Shown piece by piece: positions 1-8,781 of a DNA stretch of 64,000 bases. The position numbers and the translations under genes are program-made. Under the pieces are notes generated by a model. That model worked only from the letters and a program-made list of their open reading frames with translations, was not told the origin of the DNA and searched no databases. Source of the DNA: Rhizobium sp. AC27/96 (GTDB lineage Bacteria > Pseudomonadota > Alphaproteobacteria > Rhizobiales > Rhizobiaceae); contig NZ_LXKN01000070.1 of assembly GCF_001692325.1 (NCBI RefSeq), forward strand, positions 1-64,000. Reading direction: 5' to 3'. Positions within the stretch are counted from its first letter, which is position 1, and each line of letters begins with the position of its first letter.

Positions 1-238
1 TGCGCCGAGGCGCGGGGATCGAAAACGCATAGCCCGCCGTCCAAAAAGGCAAAAACGGGAGGACGAGCGGAAAATCAGTCGAGTTTTTCAACGATATCGG
101 CCAAATGCGGGCATCGTGGCATTTCAACGATTGTGAAGCACGCCTGTTGCCATGTCGAAAGCTGGAAGATTGCTATTGTTGCTTAAGCTCGACTGGCAAC
201 GGACCTCTCGGCCGGAATGCGCCAAACGCCAAAGACGT

Positions 239-544
239 TTAGACCTCAGATTCACGGGCGGCATCGATTGCCAATTGCTGAAGCTCACCGGAGAAAAACC
301 ACCATTTACCCGTCAGCCGCGGCCCGTCGATGGTGATGGAATATTTTCCTCTACGCTGCCCGAGTTCTTTCGCAGCTGTGTGGGCAATTTCGACGCGGTG
401 ATCCGGTATTAGCGCACCCGGACCCATTGAAATACGGTGCAAGATTTCTGGAGACAGGCGGCCGCCGCTGATGGCCCGACCAATAGCTACAAGCGCGGGA
501 TACACTGGAGTCGCCGACCATGAGATATCGCTTTTACGGTGCAT
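239..544 (-). CDS. hypothetical protein, about 101 aa
   Basis: I do not recognise this protein. It is a small soluble ORF with no membrane segment or signal peptide. Its C-terminal half has a basic GQRRGKYS stretch and a TGKWWF motif, which reads like real protein. I took the ATG at 544; a GTG four codons upstream (556) is also possible. No operon partner is visible: the next gene, on the same strand, ends 192 bp upstream of this start. An overlapping plus-strand ORF (152-412) looks less protein-like. Existence is uncertain, and bases 1-238 and 545-736 show nothing else I can name. Confidence 0.35.
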   Translation of the reverse strand: MHRKSDISWSATPVYPALVAIGRAISGGRLSPEILHRISMGPGALIPDHRVEIAHTAAKELGQRRGKYSITIDGPRLTGKWWFFSGELQQLAIDAARESEV

Positions 545-736
545 AGAGTTACACACGGCCTTTACTGAATCTGGCTCCCATTGAGCATAACGTTCAATTC
601 ATTTGCAATAAAGCATCAGGAGTTCGCAATCGGCTCTTGGAATACGACCGCCTCTGCCGGAATGAACCACAAGCGCCATTGGTTGTATTAGGTACATAAC
701 ACCGCGAAAGCATCTACCGACGCTTTTGCCCACGAC

Positions 737-1636
737 CTAGTTGGTCAGGGAGGGAGCGGGCAGGGTCCAGCGTGCCTTGTCGAAGACGATGGCTGTCCGG
801 AGCTGTTCCGGAGCAGTTCTTCGCAATTCCAGCTGCAGGTTGAAATTATTGTTGCTCTGGAATTCCTTGAAGAAGCTGAGCTTGGCGCCGAAGGCTTGCA
901 GCGTCACGTCCTGCAGCGAGCCAATGGCATCCAGCGCGCTTTGGAAGTCGAGCCAGTGCGTTTTGCTCAGCAGCAGCACGACGGTGTCGACGAAGGTGCT
1001 GGCGATCGCCTTGCCGTCGGCATTGTCGGGCATGATCACCTTGATGCGGATCGTGTCGAGTTCGCCGGTCGGCTTGCCGCGCGCAATGATAAAGAAGGAC
1101 GCCGCATTCGCATCGCCATAGGCGCCCTTCTGGACGGCATAGCTGCACTCCGATGTGCCGCCGCCCAATTCGCTTTGCCGCCATTCGCCAACGGGCAGGC
1201 CGAACGTCACCAGGTCGGCGCAAAGGGTCGGGCCTGAAACCTTCCAGCTCCGCACGAAGGCGCTCAACAGCGCGTCGACCGGAGCGTCGAACAGATGGGA
1301 GATTTTGGTTGGCCGTGGTTTGATGACCGTGGCCTTGGCTGGTGTTGGCGGGGAATGTGCCGGCGATCCCGGTGTCACGGCAGCAGCATTTCCAGCGCTA
1401 TTTGTGGGAGCGGTTCCGGCAAGCGAAGGGCTCCTGGCCTCGACGGCTTTTACCGGAAGCGGTGTCGCCTGTTGCGCCGGCTTTGGAAACAGATTGAGAT
1501 GATAGCGGCTGTCCAGCGCCCTCAGGTTCCGCATGTCATTGGCAAGCAGCGCTGTCGCGAGGATGATCGAGCCGATGACGACGGCCGCAATCCAGAAGAC
1601 AGCCCAGCTTTTCTTGCGAGGTGGCGCCACCGACAT
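737..1636 (-). CDS. single-pass membrane-anchored hypothetical protein (possibly DUF6030-like)
   Basis: This 299-aa protein has a short basic cytoplasmic N-terminus (PPRKKSW) and one hydrophobic helix at about residues 12-33. A proline/alanine-rich linker of about 60 residues follows (to about 115), then a globular C-terminal domain of about 180 residues. This is the layout of an N-terminally anchored periplasmic protein. Two or three cysteines occur in the C-terminal domain (for example LCADL and SECSY). From memory it resembles uncharacterised rhizobial DUF6030 proteins; I could not check that. It stands alone, and no clear Shine-Dalgarno sequence precedes the ATG at 1636. Function unknown. 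Confidence 0.75.
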   Translation of the reverse strand: MSVAPPRKKSWAVFWIAAVVIGSIILATALLANDMRNLRALDSRYHLNLFPKPAQQATPLPVKAVEARSPSLAGTAPTNSAGNAAAVTPGSPAHSPPTPAKATVIKPRPTKISHLFDAPVDALLSAFVRSWKVSGPTLCADLVTFGLPVGEWRQSELGGGTSECSYAVQKGAYGDANAASFFIIARGKPTGELDTIRIKVIMPDNADGKAIASTFVDTVVLLLSKTHWLDFQSALDAIGSLQDVTLQAFGAKLSFFKEFQSNNNFNLQLELRRTAPEQLRTAIVFDKARWTLPAPSLTN

Positions 1637-1763
1637 GATCGAGATCTACAGCTACTCCCGAGGAAACCCGCCTTGCTGCAATGACTGTATGTTGTGCAGC
1701 CCATACTTGGCTACAGCATATGCGTTTATGAACGATTGATCATTCTAATGTTTCTTTGTCAAT

Positions 1764-2486
1764 TCATGATGTTGCCGCAGCGAAGCGGGACTTCAGCGCC
1801 TGGACGGTGGCTGCGTCTGTGCGGCGTGCCGATGGTGACGAGAATCCGAGGGCGAGCAGGCGCTCGTCGGTCTCTGTTAGCGTGACGGCGCAGGAGGAGT
1901 GAATTTCGCTGATCGGCAAGCGCGGCCATAGCTGGTCGATCGTCGCCAATGTGACGCCGGAGCCGGGCATGATGGAGATGCGGCCGGCGGCAACGGCAAT
2001 GGCCTGCTCGATCGTCGCGATGCCTTCCGCCGCCGTCTTTGCGCCACCTGACGTCAGGATGCGCTCAAAGCCGAGAGATACGGCTATTTCCACGGCCTCC
2101 GCGATATCCGGGACAAGGTCGACTGCGCGATGCAGCGTCTTGCCGAGGGTGCCTGCGTGGGCGACCAGGGCGGCCAGCATATCGAAATCGAGCCGCCCGT
2201 CGGGCAGCGATGCTCCAAGCACGACACCCGGCAAGCCGGCATCCCGGGCCGCATCGATATCCCGCTTCATGATTTCGAGTTCATCGGCCGAATAGACGAA
2301 GCTGCCGGCGCGTGGGCGGATGATGGCGTAGGCGGGAACGGGCATGCCGGCCGCGGCCGCCATCAGCCCCGCACTTGGCGTCAAGCCACCGAGTGGGAGC
2401 GCGCTGCAAAGCTCGATACGATCTGCCCCGCCCGCGACAGCGGCCTTGAGGCCGGCAATATCTTCGACACAGACCTCAAGCAGCAT
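1764..2486 (-). CDS. cutC: CutC family protein
   Basis: The 240-aa protein opens with LLEVCVED and continues with GADRIELCSAL and PLGGLTPS, the hallmark N-terminus of the CutC TIM-barrel family. The family was named for copper homeostasis in E. coli, but its biochemical role is unsettled. The open frame extends upstream to 2660. I chose the ATG at 2486 because family similarity begins there and because it overlaps the upstream kinase stop by 11 bp, a normal translational-coupling arrangement. Co-transcription with a ROK sugar kinase suggests a role in sugar metabolism rather than metal handling; that is inference from context. Confidence 0.9.
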   Translation of the reverse strand: MLLEVCVEDIAGLKAAVAGGADRIELCSALPLGGLTPSAGLMAAAAGMPVPAYAIIRPRAGSFVYSADELEIMKRDIDAARDAGLPGVVLGASLPDGRLDFDMLAALVAHAGTLGKTLHRAVDLVPDIAEAVEIAVSLGFERILTSGGAKTAAEGIATIEQAIAVAAGRISIMPGSGVTLATIDQLWPRLPISEIHSSCAVTLTETDERLLALGFSSPSARRTDAATVQALKSRFAAATS

Positions 2487-3402
2487 GGTTGCGCTCTCCG
2501 GTAAATTGCAGCCCCAGCAGAGCGGCGCCGATGAGGCCTGGTTCGAGCTTGCATTCGCTCGGTACCACGAGCGGCCGGCCGAATTTGCGCAAGGTGCGGG
2601 TGCGTACGACCTCGTCCAGCCGCGCCAGGAGCGGTTCGACATTGGAAAGACCGCCGCCAACGGGCACGATGGTTGCGCCGGTTATGTTGATCGTGAGGGC
2701 CAGCGGGGAGGCGACGAGATCGATCATCACATCGATCGTGCGCTGGGCCTGCGCATCGTCCTTCAGCCAGCGGTCGATGATCTCTTCGCTGGTCAATTCC
2801 AGTCCGTGCAGCGTCTTGTGCAGGCGCTCGATGCCGCGGGCGCCGCCGACGGTGTCGACGCAGCCTTTTTGGCCGCAGCCGCAGAGATAGGAGGGGATGG
2901 CAACCGGCGGGTTACCGGCATGGGAGGCGATGATGGGTCCATGGCCCCATTCACCGGCAAAGCCGCCGGCGGCATTGACGAGGCGACCGTCGGCCACAAG
3001 ACCGCCGCCAACGCCGGTGCCGAGAATGGCGCCGAAGACGATGCGATGGCCACGACCGGCGCCGGACATGGCTTCCGCCATGGCGAAGCAATCGGCATCA
3101 TTGGCGATCAGCACGGGATAGCCGAGTTCAGCCTCAAGTTCGGCGGCAAGATGCCGGCCATGAATGCAGGGTATGTTGGCGCAGGTCAGCGCCTGCGTAT
3201 CGGGATCGACTACCCCGGCGATGGAAAACGACAGGCAATCCGGCCTTTCCTCCGCTTCGGCGATAACAGCGCGCAGGGCTTCAACGAATTCGGCGAAATC
3301 GTGCTTGGGCGTCGGACGCCGCGCCAGCGGCAGAATATCGGTCATGGAGCGGGCGATGCCGCCTTTGATGGCGCTGCCGCCGATGTCGAAGGAAACGATC
3401 AT
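2476..3402 (-). CDS. ROK family sugar kinase (glucokinase / N-acetylglucosamine kinase type)
   Basis: This 308-aa cytoplasmic kinase would phosphorylate a hexose or amino sugar using ATP. The N-terminal DIGGS phosphate-binding loop is at about residues 6-10. The catalytic Asp lies in NDAD (about 101-104), with GTGVGGG after it. The ROK signature includes GEWGH (about 150-154) and the zinc-binding CGCGQKGC (about 174-181). I placed the start at the ATG at 3402, next to the DIGG motif, rather than the longer frame at 3432. It is first in a two-gene operon with cutC. Substrate cannot be read from sequence; N-acetylglucosamine or N-acetylmannosamine is a guess from family habit. Confidence 0.88.
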   Translation of the reverse strand: MIVSFDIGGSAIKGGIARSMTDILPLARRPTPKHDFAEFVEALRAVIAEAEERPDCLSFSIAGVVDPDTQALTCANIPCIHGRHLAAELEAELGYPVLIANDADCFAMAEAMSGAGRGHRIVFGAILGTGVGGGLVADGRLVNAAGGFAGEWGHGPIIASHAGNPPVAIPSYLCGCGQKGCVDTVGGARGIERLHKTLHGLELTSEEIIDRWLKDDAQAQRTIDVMIDLVASPLALTINITGATIVPVGGGLSNVEPLLARLDEVVRTRTLRKFGRPLVVPSECKLEPGLIGAALLGLQFTGERNHAA

Positions 3403-3488
3403 GAATACAGACCTGCAGGGAACATGCGGCACTTGCTCGCACCCTTTGTGGGTCTTTGCAAGATCTATCCGCGCTGAGCGAGAGCCTA

Positions 3489-4841
3489 TCAGCCTGCCGG
3501 CAGCGTGATCCTGGCTTCGAAACCATCGGTTCTGTCGGTGGCGGGAGACATGAGATCGATGCGTCCACCAATCTGGTCGACGATCCGCTCGACAATGGAA
3601 AGCCCGAGACCGGAACCGGCCGCCTTCGTCTTGCCGCGCCAGAAACGCCTCTTCAACCCAGCCAGCTCCTCATGCGAAAGGACGGTACCACCGTTGATGA
3701 TGCGCACGGTGCCGGCTTCGATACGCACGGTCACTTCGTCGTCGACCGGGCCGTGGATCAGCGCGTTTTCGATCAGATTGCGCATGACGATGGCGAATGC
3801 GTCGATATCGACATTGCGGATCAGCTTTTCCTTCGCATCGTTTTCCAGCTGCACGCGGCCGGCGGTGCCGGTGTCGCGATCGTAGTCGCCGATCACGGTT
3901 TCGATAACCGCGATCAGATCGATCGGCTTGTCGCCGGTGCCGATGCCGGCCTGGGCGCGGGAAAGCTGCAGCAGTTTTTCCGCAAGGCGGCCGAGATTGG
4001 AGAGCGATGTCTCGATGCGGCCGGCGCGTTCGGTGAGTTGCCCCGGCGGCAGTTCCGCGATCAGCCGCTGGGTCTGCGCCAGCGCACCGGCAATCGGCGT
4101 GCGCAGCTCATGGGCGCTGTTGGCGGTGAATTCGCGTTCGGCTTCAAGGGCCAGACGCAGGCGCTCGAGCAGGAGATTGACCGAGCGGGCGATCGGCTGC
4201 AGCTCGCGCGGCAAGGTCTCGCTCTCCAGCGGCATCATATTGCCGCTGTCCTTGGTGGCGATCTGCGACCGCAGCCGGTCGATCGGCCTGAGCGAACGGC
4301 CGACAACGATGCCGATGGCGATGATGCTGGCTGGTATGAGCGCAAGAAGCGGCCAGAGCAGCGCGACGCCGCTTTCGCGCGAGGCTTCGCGGCGGTTCTT
4401 GAAGGCATCGGCTACATGCAGGAAGATCGTGCCGTCGGCCGATGATTCCGTATAGATGCGGTAGCGCGGCGTGTTGTGAAAGCCGATCTTCAGCGGCACG
4501 TCATAGGCCGTCGCGGGGGCATCGTGCGAATGCAGGATGACCTTGCCGTTCGCGTCGAGCACCTGATAGGTCAGATATTCGCGGTTGAGCCCCTTGTTGA
4601 GCTCTTCCAGGCTTTGGGGATCGCCGGAATTGTCGCGGTTGGCGAGGTCATCGAGCACCAATGGCAGTAGTCGCTCGGCGGTTTCCTGCAGCGCGCCGTC
4701 GAAGGTCTCGGAGAGTTCCTTGTTGACGACATAGACGCCGATGCCGACGGCAATCAGCCAGAAGACCACGACAGTACCGGTGAGGGCGGCGATCAGCCGG
4801 CGGGTGATGCTGGCGCGGCTTGGCTCGCGGCGCTCGCTCAT
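3489..4841 (-). CDS. two-component sensor histidine kinase
   Basis: A 450-aa inner-membrane kinase. Transmembrane helices lie at about residues 14-38 and 159-181 and bracket a periplasmic sensor loop of about 120 residues. A HAMP-like segment follows (SLRPIDRL), then the H-box ANSAHELRTP with the phospho-acceptor His at about 244, the N-box NLIENALIHG, and the G-box GSGLGLS. Its start overlaps the stop of the response regulator by 4 bp (ATGA), so the two are translated as a pair. The signal is unknown: the sensor loop has no feature I recognise. Family-level confidence is high, ligand confidence nil. Confidence 0.93.
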   Translation of the reverse strand: MSERREPSRASITRRLIAALTGTVVVFWLIAVGIGVYVVNKELSETFDGALQETAERLLPLVLDDLANRDNSGDPQSLEELNKGLNREYLTYQVLDANGKVILHSHDAPATAYDVPLKIGFHNTPRYRIYTESSADGTIFLHVADAFKNRREASRESGVALLWPLLALIPASIIAIGIVVGRSLRPIDRLRSQIATKDSGNMMPLESETLPRELQPIARSVNLLLERLRLALEAEREFTANSAHELRTPIAGALAQTQRLIAELPPGQLTERAGRIETSLSNLGRLAEKLLQLSRAQAGIGTGDKPIDLIAVIETVIGDYDRDTGTAGRVQLENDAKEKLIRNVDIDAFAIVMRNLIENALIHGPVDDEVTVRIEAGTVRIINGGTVLSHEELAGLKRRFWRGKTKAAGSGLGLSIVERIVDQIGGRIDLMSPATDRTDGFEARITLPAG

Positions 4842-5497
4842 CGGTCACCCAGTGAATAGCCGACGCCGCGGGCGGTGCGAATGCGGTCCTTGCCGATCTT
4901 CTTGCGCAGCCGGCTGACATAGACTTCGACCGTATTGCTCTCGATCTCGGAGCCGAAGGCATAGAGCGCTTCTTCTATCTTGTCCTTCGAGACAATGGCG
5001 CCAGGCCGAGCCACGAGCAGATCGAGCACGGCCCATTCACGGCCGGTCAGAACGACGTCCTTGCCTTCCAGCTTGACGCGCCGTTGCGGCTGGTCGATTT
5101 CGAGATCGCCGAAGCGGGCGGTCGGCTGCGGGCTGCCGGAGTAACGGCGGGCCACCGCCAGGATGCGGGCTGTCAGTTCCCCGAGATTGAACGGCTTGAC
5201 GAGGTAGTCGTCGGCGCCGCTGTTCAGGCCCTCGATGCGATCGGAAATCTGGTCGCGCGCGGTGAGGATGATGACCGGGGTTTCGTCCGGTTTGCGGCGC
5301 AACCGCTTGAGAAAGTCGATACCGCTGCCATCGGGAAGCTGCAGATCCAGGAGGATAAGGCCGTAGTTCACCGCGCTGGTGACTTCATCGGCGTCGGCCA
5401 GATTTTTCACCCAGTCGACGGCATGGGGACCGGCCGCAATATGGTCGCGAACGGCGCTGCCGATCGTATCATCGTCTTCCACGAGAAGAATCCGCAC
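4838..5497 (-). CDS. OmpR/PhoB-family response regulator
   Basis: This 219-aa regulator has a receiver domain (about 1-115) and a winged-helix DNA-binding domain (about 125-217). The acidic pocket is VEDDD (residues 6-10), the phospho-acceptor Asp is at 51 in LLDLQLPDG, Thr79 is in ILTA, and Lys101 is in LVKPF. The C-terminal VEVYVSRLRKK and GVGYSL are typical of OmpR-type recognition and wing regions. Translation appears to start at GTG 5497, with GAGGGG about 5 bases upstream. It is first in the operon, so it and the kinase are probably autoregulated. Target genes are not evident locally. Confidence 0.94.
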   Translation of the reverse strand: MRILLVEDDDTIGSAVRDHIAAGPHAVDWVKNLADADEVTSAVNYGLILLDLQLPDGSGIDFLKRLRRKPDETPVIILTARDQISDRIEGLNSGADDYLVKPFNLGELTARILAVARRYSGSPQPTARFGDLEIDQPQRRVKLEGKDVVLTGREWAVLDLLVARPGAIVSKDKIEEALYAFGSEIESNTVEVYVSRLRKKIGKDRIRTARGVGYSLGDR

Positions 5498-5721
5498 CTG
5501 TGCCCCTCAACCATTGACCGTGCTTCAGTTAATGCCGGCGAACCTATCGGGTCAATAAGGGCCGAAATAAGCCTTGTGGGGATATGCATTTCACGGCCCG
5601 GCCTGTTTGCCGAAAACGTTCCCGGCGCCTATGGACAGAGAGGAACGCCGTGGTTACTTCTTTGCCCGGAATGCGAAGCGGCCGCAGGGTGCCGCCATTG
5701 ATCATTGAAGGATGCTCGGCC

Positions 5722-6177
5722 ATGCTGAAGGGAATTTCGCCGCTGCTGAATGCGGACGTGCTCTATGCGCTAAAGTCGATGGGACATGGCGACATGCTCG
5801 TCGTCGTCGATACGAACTTCCCGGCGGAAGCCATCGCGAGCCAGACAGTTTTGGGCGAATTGCTCCGCATCGACAATGTGCCGGCGGCCGATGCCGTTGC
5901 GGCGATATTGTCATTGATGCCCCTGGACACATTTATCGACGATGCGGCGACGCGCATGGAAGTTGTGGGGGCACCGGACGAGGTGCCGCAGGTCCAGGCT
6001 GAAGTGCAGGCGGTCATCGACAAGGCCGAGGGCAAGCATTGGCCGCTGTCACCCGTCGAGCGCTTCGCCTTTTATGAGCGGGCAAAGGATGCCTTTTGCA
6101 TCGTTCAGACCGGCGAGCGGCGCTTCTACGGTTGTTTCACCTTGACCAAGGGCGTCATCCCGCCGGAAACTGAGTGA
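5722..6177 (+). CDS. fucU: RbsD/FucU-type sugar mutarotase
   Basis: The 151-aa protein begins MLKGISPLL and carries the family's MGHGD motif (His at about 22) and the NFPAEA stretch of the FucU branch of RbsD/FucU mutarotases. These cytoplasmic enzymes interconvert the alpha and beta anomers of sugars such as L-fucose. The frame is open upstream to 5584, but similarity starts at the ATG at 5722, which has GAAGGA about 10 bases before it. It is followed after 42 bp by the SorC regulator gene on the same strand. In this setting it may serve the sugar product of the polyol pathway; the fucose name is by family only. Confidence 0.87.
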   Translation: MLKGISPLLNADVLYALKSMGHGDMLVVVDTNFPAEAIASQTVLGELLRIDNVPAADAVAAILSLMPLDTFIDDAATRMEVVGAPDEVPQVQAEVQAVIDKAEGKHWPLSPVERFAFYERAKDAFCIVQTGERRFYGCFTLTKGVIPPETE

Positions 6178-6219
6178 TCCGATAGGCTGGGAACAGCGCT
6201 GTTTCGATAAAGGAATGCG

Positions 6220-7173
6220 ATGGCGAAGAAGCTGGATTCCCAAGGGCGGCTTGACGACGCGGCGCGAGCCGGATGGCTGTACTATGTCGCCGGGCGGACG
6301 CAGGACGAGATTGCCGTCGCCATGGGGATCTCCCGCCAGTCTGCCCAAAGACTGGTGTCGCTGGCCGTCGCAGAGCGGCTGATCAAGGTGCGGCTGGATC
6401 ATCCGATTGCAGCCTGTCTGGAATATGCCGCCGCACTGCGCGAGAAATACGATCTGCGGCATGTCGATGTCGTGCCGAGCGATACAGACGGTGCGTCGTC
6501 GACAGTGGGCATCGCCCAGGCGGGGGCGGCCGAGATCGAGCGCTGGCTGCGGCATAGCGATCCGATCGTGCTGGCCATCGGCACGGGCCGCACGCTGAAA
6601 GCGGCTGTCGATCAGCTGCCGGCCATCGAATGTCTGCAGCACCGCGTGGTATCGCTGACGGGTAATATCGGCCCGGACGGCTCGGCCGCCTATTACAACG
6701 TCATCTTCAGCATGGCCGACGTCGTCAAGGCGCGGCACTTCCCGATGCCGCTGCCGGTGCTGGTGTCATCGGCCGAAGAACGCGAATTGCTGCACGCCCA
6801 GGCGCTTGTCCGCTCGACGCTCGATATCAGCGCGCAGGCCGACGTGACGTTCGTCGGCATCGGCGAGATGGGCATAGAAGCACCTCTGTGTCTTGACGGC
6901 TTTCTCGAGAAAGACGAGATGCTGGCGCTGATGGAGCGCGGCGCTGCCGGCGAGATCTGCGGCTGGGTCTTCGACGGCAAGGGCAAGCTCATGCCCGATG
7001 ACGTCAATGATCGCGTCGCAAGCGCCCCCTTGCCATCCCGCGATACGTCTTCCGTCATTGGAATCGCCAAGGGAAAACGCAAGTTCGAGGCGATCAAAGC
7101 GGCCGTTGCGGGCCGCCAAATCAACGGTTTGATCACCGATGAGGCGGTTGCCGAATTTTTGCTCAAGGGCTGA
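6220..7173 (+). CDS. SorC-family sugar-responsive transcriptional regulator
   Basis: A 317-aa protein with an N-terminal helix-turn-helix (about residues 15-55, including AGRTQDEIAVAMGIS) and a SorC-type sugar-phosphate-binding domain from about 65 to the end (for example AIGTGRTLKAA). Members of this family control polyol and sugar operons and respond to phosphorylated sugars. It sits directly upstream of the smo importer genes on the same strand, so it is the obvious candidate regulator of the polyol operon (the role called smoC in other alphaproteobacteria). The start ATG 6220 has an AAAGGA ribosome-binding site. Confidence 0.92.
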   Translation: MAKKLDSQGRLDDAARAGWLYYVAGRTQDEIAVAMGISRQSAQRLVSLAVAERLIKVRLDHPIAACLEYAAALREKYDLRHVDVVPSDTDGASSTVGIAQAGAAEIERWLRHSDPIVLAIGTGRTLKAAVDQLPAIECLQHRVVSLTGNIGPDGSAAYYNVIFSMADVVKARHFPMPLPVLVSSAEERELLHAQALVRSTLDISAQADVTFVGIGEMGIEAPLCLDGFLEKDEMLALMERGAAGEICGWVFDGKGKLMPDDVNDRVASAPLPSRDTSSVIGIAKGKRKFEAIKAAVAGRQINGLITDEAVAEFLLKG

Positions 7174-7241
7174 GCAAAAAATATAATCAGTAAAAACAAG
7201 ATGATAGGTTGCTTGCTCGGCAATGCAGCAACGAATCCGCA

Positions 7242-7270
7242 TTGACATTTTGTCGCAAGCGGTGAGTAAT
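7242..7270 (+). promoter_or_regulatory. candidate sigma70 promoter for the polyol operon
   Basis: TTGACA at 7242-7247 and AGTAAT at 7265-7270 are separated by 17 bp, in the 147-bp gap between the SorC regulator gene and smoE. The -35 is a consensus match and the -10 matches four of six positions. The position agrees with inducible transcription of smoE by the adjacent regulator. No unambiguous operator palindrome was identified. Confidence 0.45.
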
Positions 7271-7320
7271 TGCCCACGAGCAAAGCGAATGCTCATCTTT
7301 TGGTCTTCTGGGAGGAAGAT

Positions 7321-8637
7321 ATGAAATTGAAAACTTTACTGCTGAGCGCCTGCTCGGCCCTGATGTTTGCCGGCTTGGCGTCCGCCGAAACCCTGACAAT
7401 TGCGACAGTCAACAATGGCGACATGATCCGTATGCAGAAGCTTACGGACGATTTCAAAGCCAAGAACCCCGATATCGACCTGCAGTGGGTTACGCTTGAA
7501 GAAAACGTATTGCGCCAGAAGGTTACGACCGACATCGCCACCAAGGCCGGCCAATACGACGTGCTGACGATCGGCACCTATGAAGTGCCGATCTGGAGCA
7601 AGCTCGGCTGGCTCGCCCCGCTCGACAAGCTTTCCGCCGACAAGGACTATGATGTTGATGACCTTCTCCCGGCCATCCGCAGCGGTCTGACCACGGACGG
7701 CAAGCTCTATGCGGCGCCGTTCTACGGCGAAAGCTCGATGGTGATGTACCGCAAGGACCTGTTCGACAAGGCCGGCCTGAAGATGCCGGACGCGCCGACC
7801 TGGGACTTCATCGCCGATGCGGCCCGCAAGATCACCGACAAGGACCATGAAGTCTACGGCATCTGCCTTCGCGGCAAGGCTGGCTGGGGCGAAAACATGG
7901 CGTTCCTGACGGCGATGTCGAATTCGTTCGGCGCTCGCTGGTTCGATGAAAAGTGGAAGGCACAGTTCGACCAGCCGGAATGGAAGGACACGCTCGACTT
8001 CTACGTCAAGCTCATGAAGGACGCCGGCCCTCCGGGCGCTTCCTCCAACGGCTTCAACGAAAACCTGTCGCTTTTCCAGACCGGCAAGTGCGGCATGTGG
8101 ATCGACGCGACGGTTGCTGCTTCCTTCGTAGCGGATCCGAAGCAGTCGAAGGTGGCTGACAAGGTCGGCTTCGCACTGGCTCCGGACAAGGGCCTTGGCA
8201 AGCGCGGCAACTGGCTCTGGGCATGGAACCTCGCCATCCCGGCCTCTTCGAAGAAGACCGATGCTGCCGAGAAGTTCGTCGCCTGGGCAACCAGCAAGGA
8301 ATACACCAACCTTGTTGCCCAGAAGGAAGGTTGGCTGAATGCGCCTCCCGGCACCCGCAGCTCGCTCTATGCAAGTGCGGATTACCAGAAGGCTGCTTCC
8401 TTCGCGAAGATGACGCTCGACTCGATCAACTCGGCCGATCCGACGCATCCGACCGTAAAGCCTGTTCCCTATGTCGGCGTCCAGTTCGTCGCTATCCCTG
8501 AATTCCAGGGTATCGGCACGGCCGTCGGCCAGCAGTTCTCCGCAGCTCTTGCCGGCCAGATCTCCGTCGATCAGGCTCTCAAGGCAGCACAACAGCTGAC
8601 GACCCGCGAAATGACGAAGGCCGGTTACCCGAAATAA
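7321..8637 (+). CDS. smoE: polyol ABC transporter, periplasmic substrate-binding protein
   Basis: A 438-aa family-1 (CUT1-type) solute-binding protein that would capture sorbitol, mannitol or related polyols in the periplasm. It has a clear Sec signal peptide (KLK, hydrophobic core, GLASA cleavage site at about residue 22). Characteristic stretches are YDVLTIGTYE and YAAPFYGESSMVMYRK. The start ATG 7321 follows GGGAGGAAGAT. Gene order (binding protein, two permeases, ATPase, mannitol dehydrogenase) matches the S. meliloti smoEFGK-mtlK operon, which is the basis for the symbol. A terminator-like hairpin follows, which would make this the most abundant transcript segment. Confidence 0.9.
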   Translation: MKLKTLLLSACSALMFAGLASAETLTIATVNNGDMIRMQKLTDDFKAKNPDIDLQWVTLEENVLRQKVTTDIATKAGQYDVLTIGTYEVPIWSKLGWLAPLDKLSADKDYDVDDLLPAIRSGLTTDGKLYAAPFYGESSMVMYRKDLFDKAGLKMPDAPTWDFIADAARKITDKDHEVYGICLRGKAGWGENMAFLTAMSNSFGARWFDEKWKAQFDQPEWKDTLDFYVKLMKDAGPPGASSNGFNENLSLFQTGKCGMWIDATVAASFVADPKQSKVADKVGFALAPDKGLGKRGNWLWAWNLAIPASSKKTDAAEKFVAWATSKEYTNLVAQKEGWLNAPPGTRSSLYASADYQKAASFAKMTLDSINSADPTHPTVKPVPYVGVQFVAIPEFQGIGTAVGQQFSAALAGQISVDQALKAAQQLTTREMTKAGYPK

Positions 8638-8688
8638 GGCCTTTGAGGTACGGAAAGCAGTGCCCCTCTCGAGCATTGCTTTCCCCTA

Positions 8689-8726
8689 GGCCGCCGAGCG
8701 CCCGAATGCCCTTGGCGGCCCTTTTT
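8689..8726 (+). terminator. hairpin with T-run between smoE and smoF
   Basis: Arms GGCCGCC (8689-8695) and GGCGGCC (8714-8720) are followed by CTTTTT. It lies inside the operon, 61 bp before smoF, so it probably works as a partial terminator or mRNA 3'-end stabiliser. That would lower permease expression relative to the binding protein. Confidence 0.7.
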
Positions 8727-8781
8727 GTTTCAGCCGGTCCACGGCCACCTCTCCCTGCTCAAAGATAGGTCGGTACTTGCC

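Noticed and set aside
152..412. Small plus-strand ORF near the window start
   Set aside because: It overlaps the better minus-strand ORF at 239-544, and its arginine-rich composition and lack of a ribosome-binding site look like a shadow frame.
7336..8676. A 446-codon minus-strand open frame
   Set aside because: It mirrors the smoE gene, which has a signal peptide, ribosome-binding site and family motifs.
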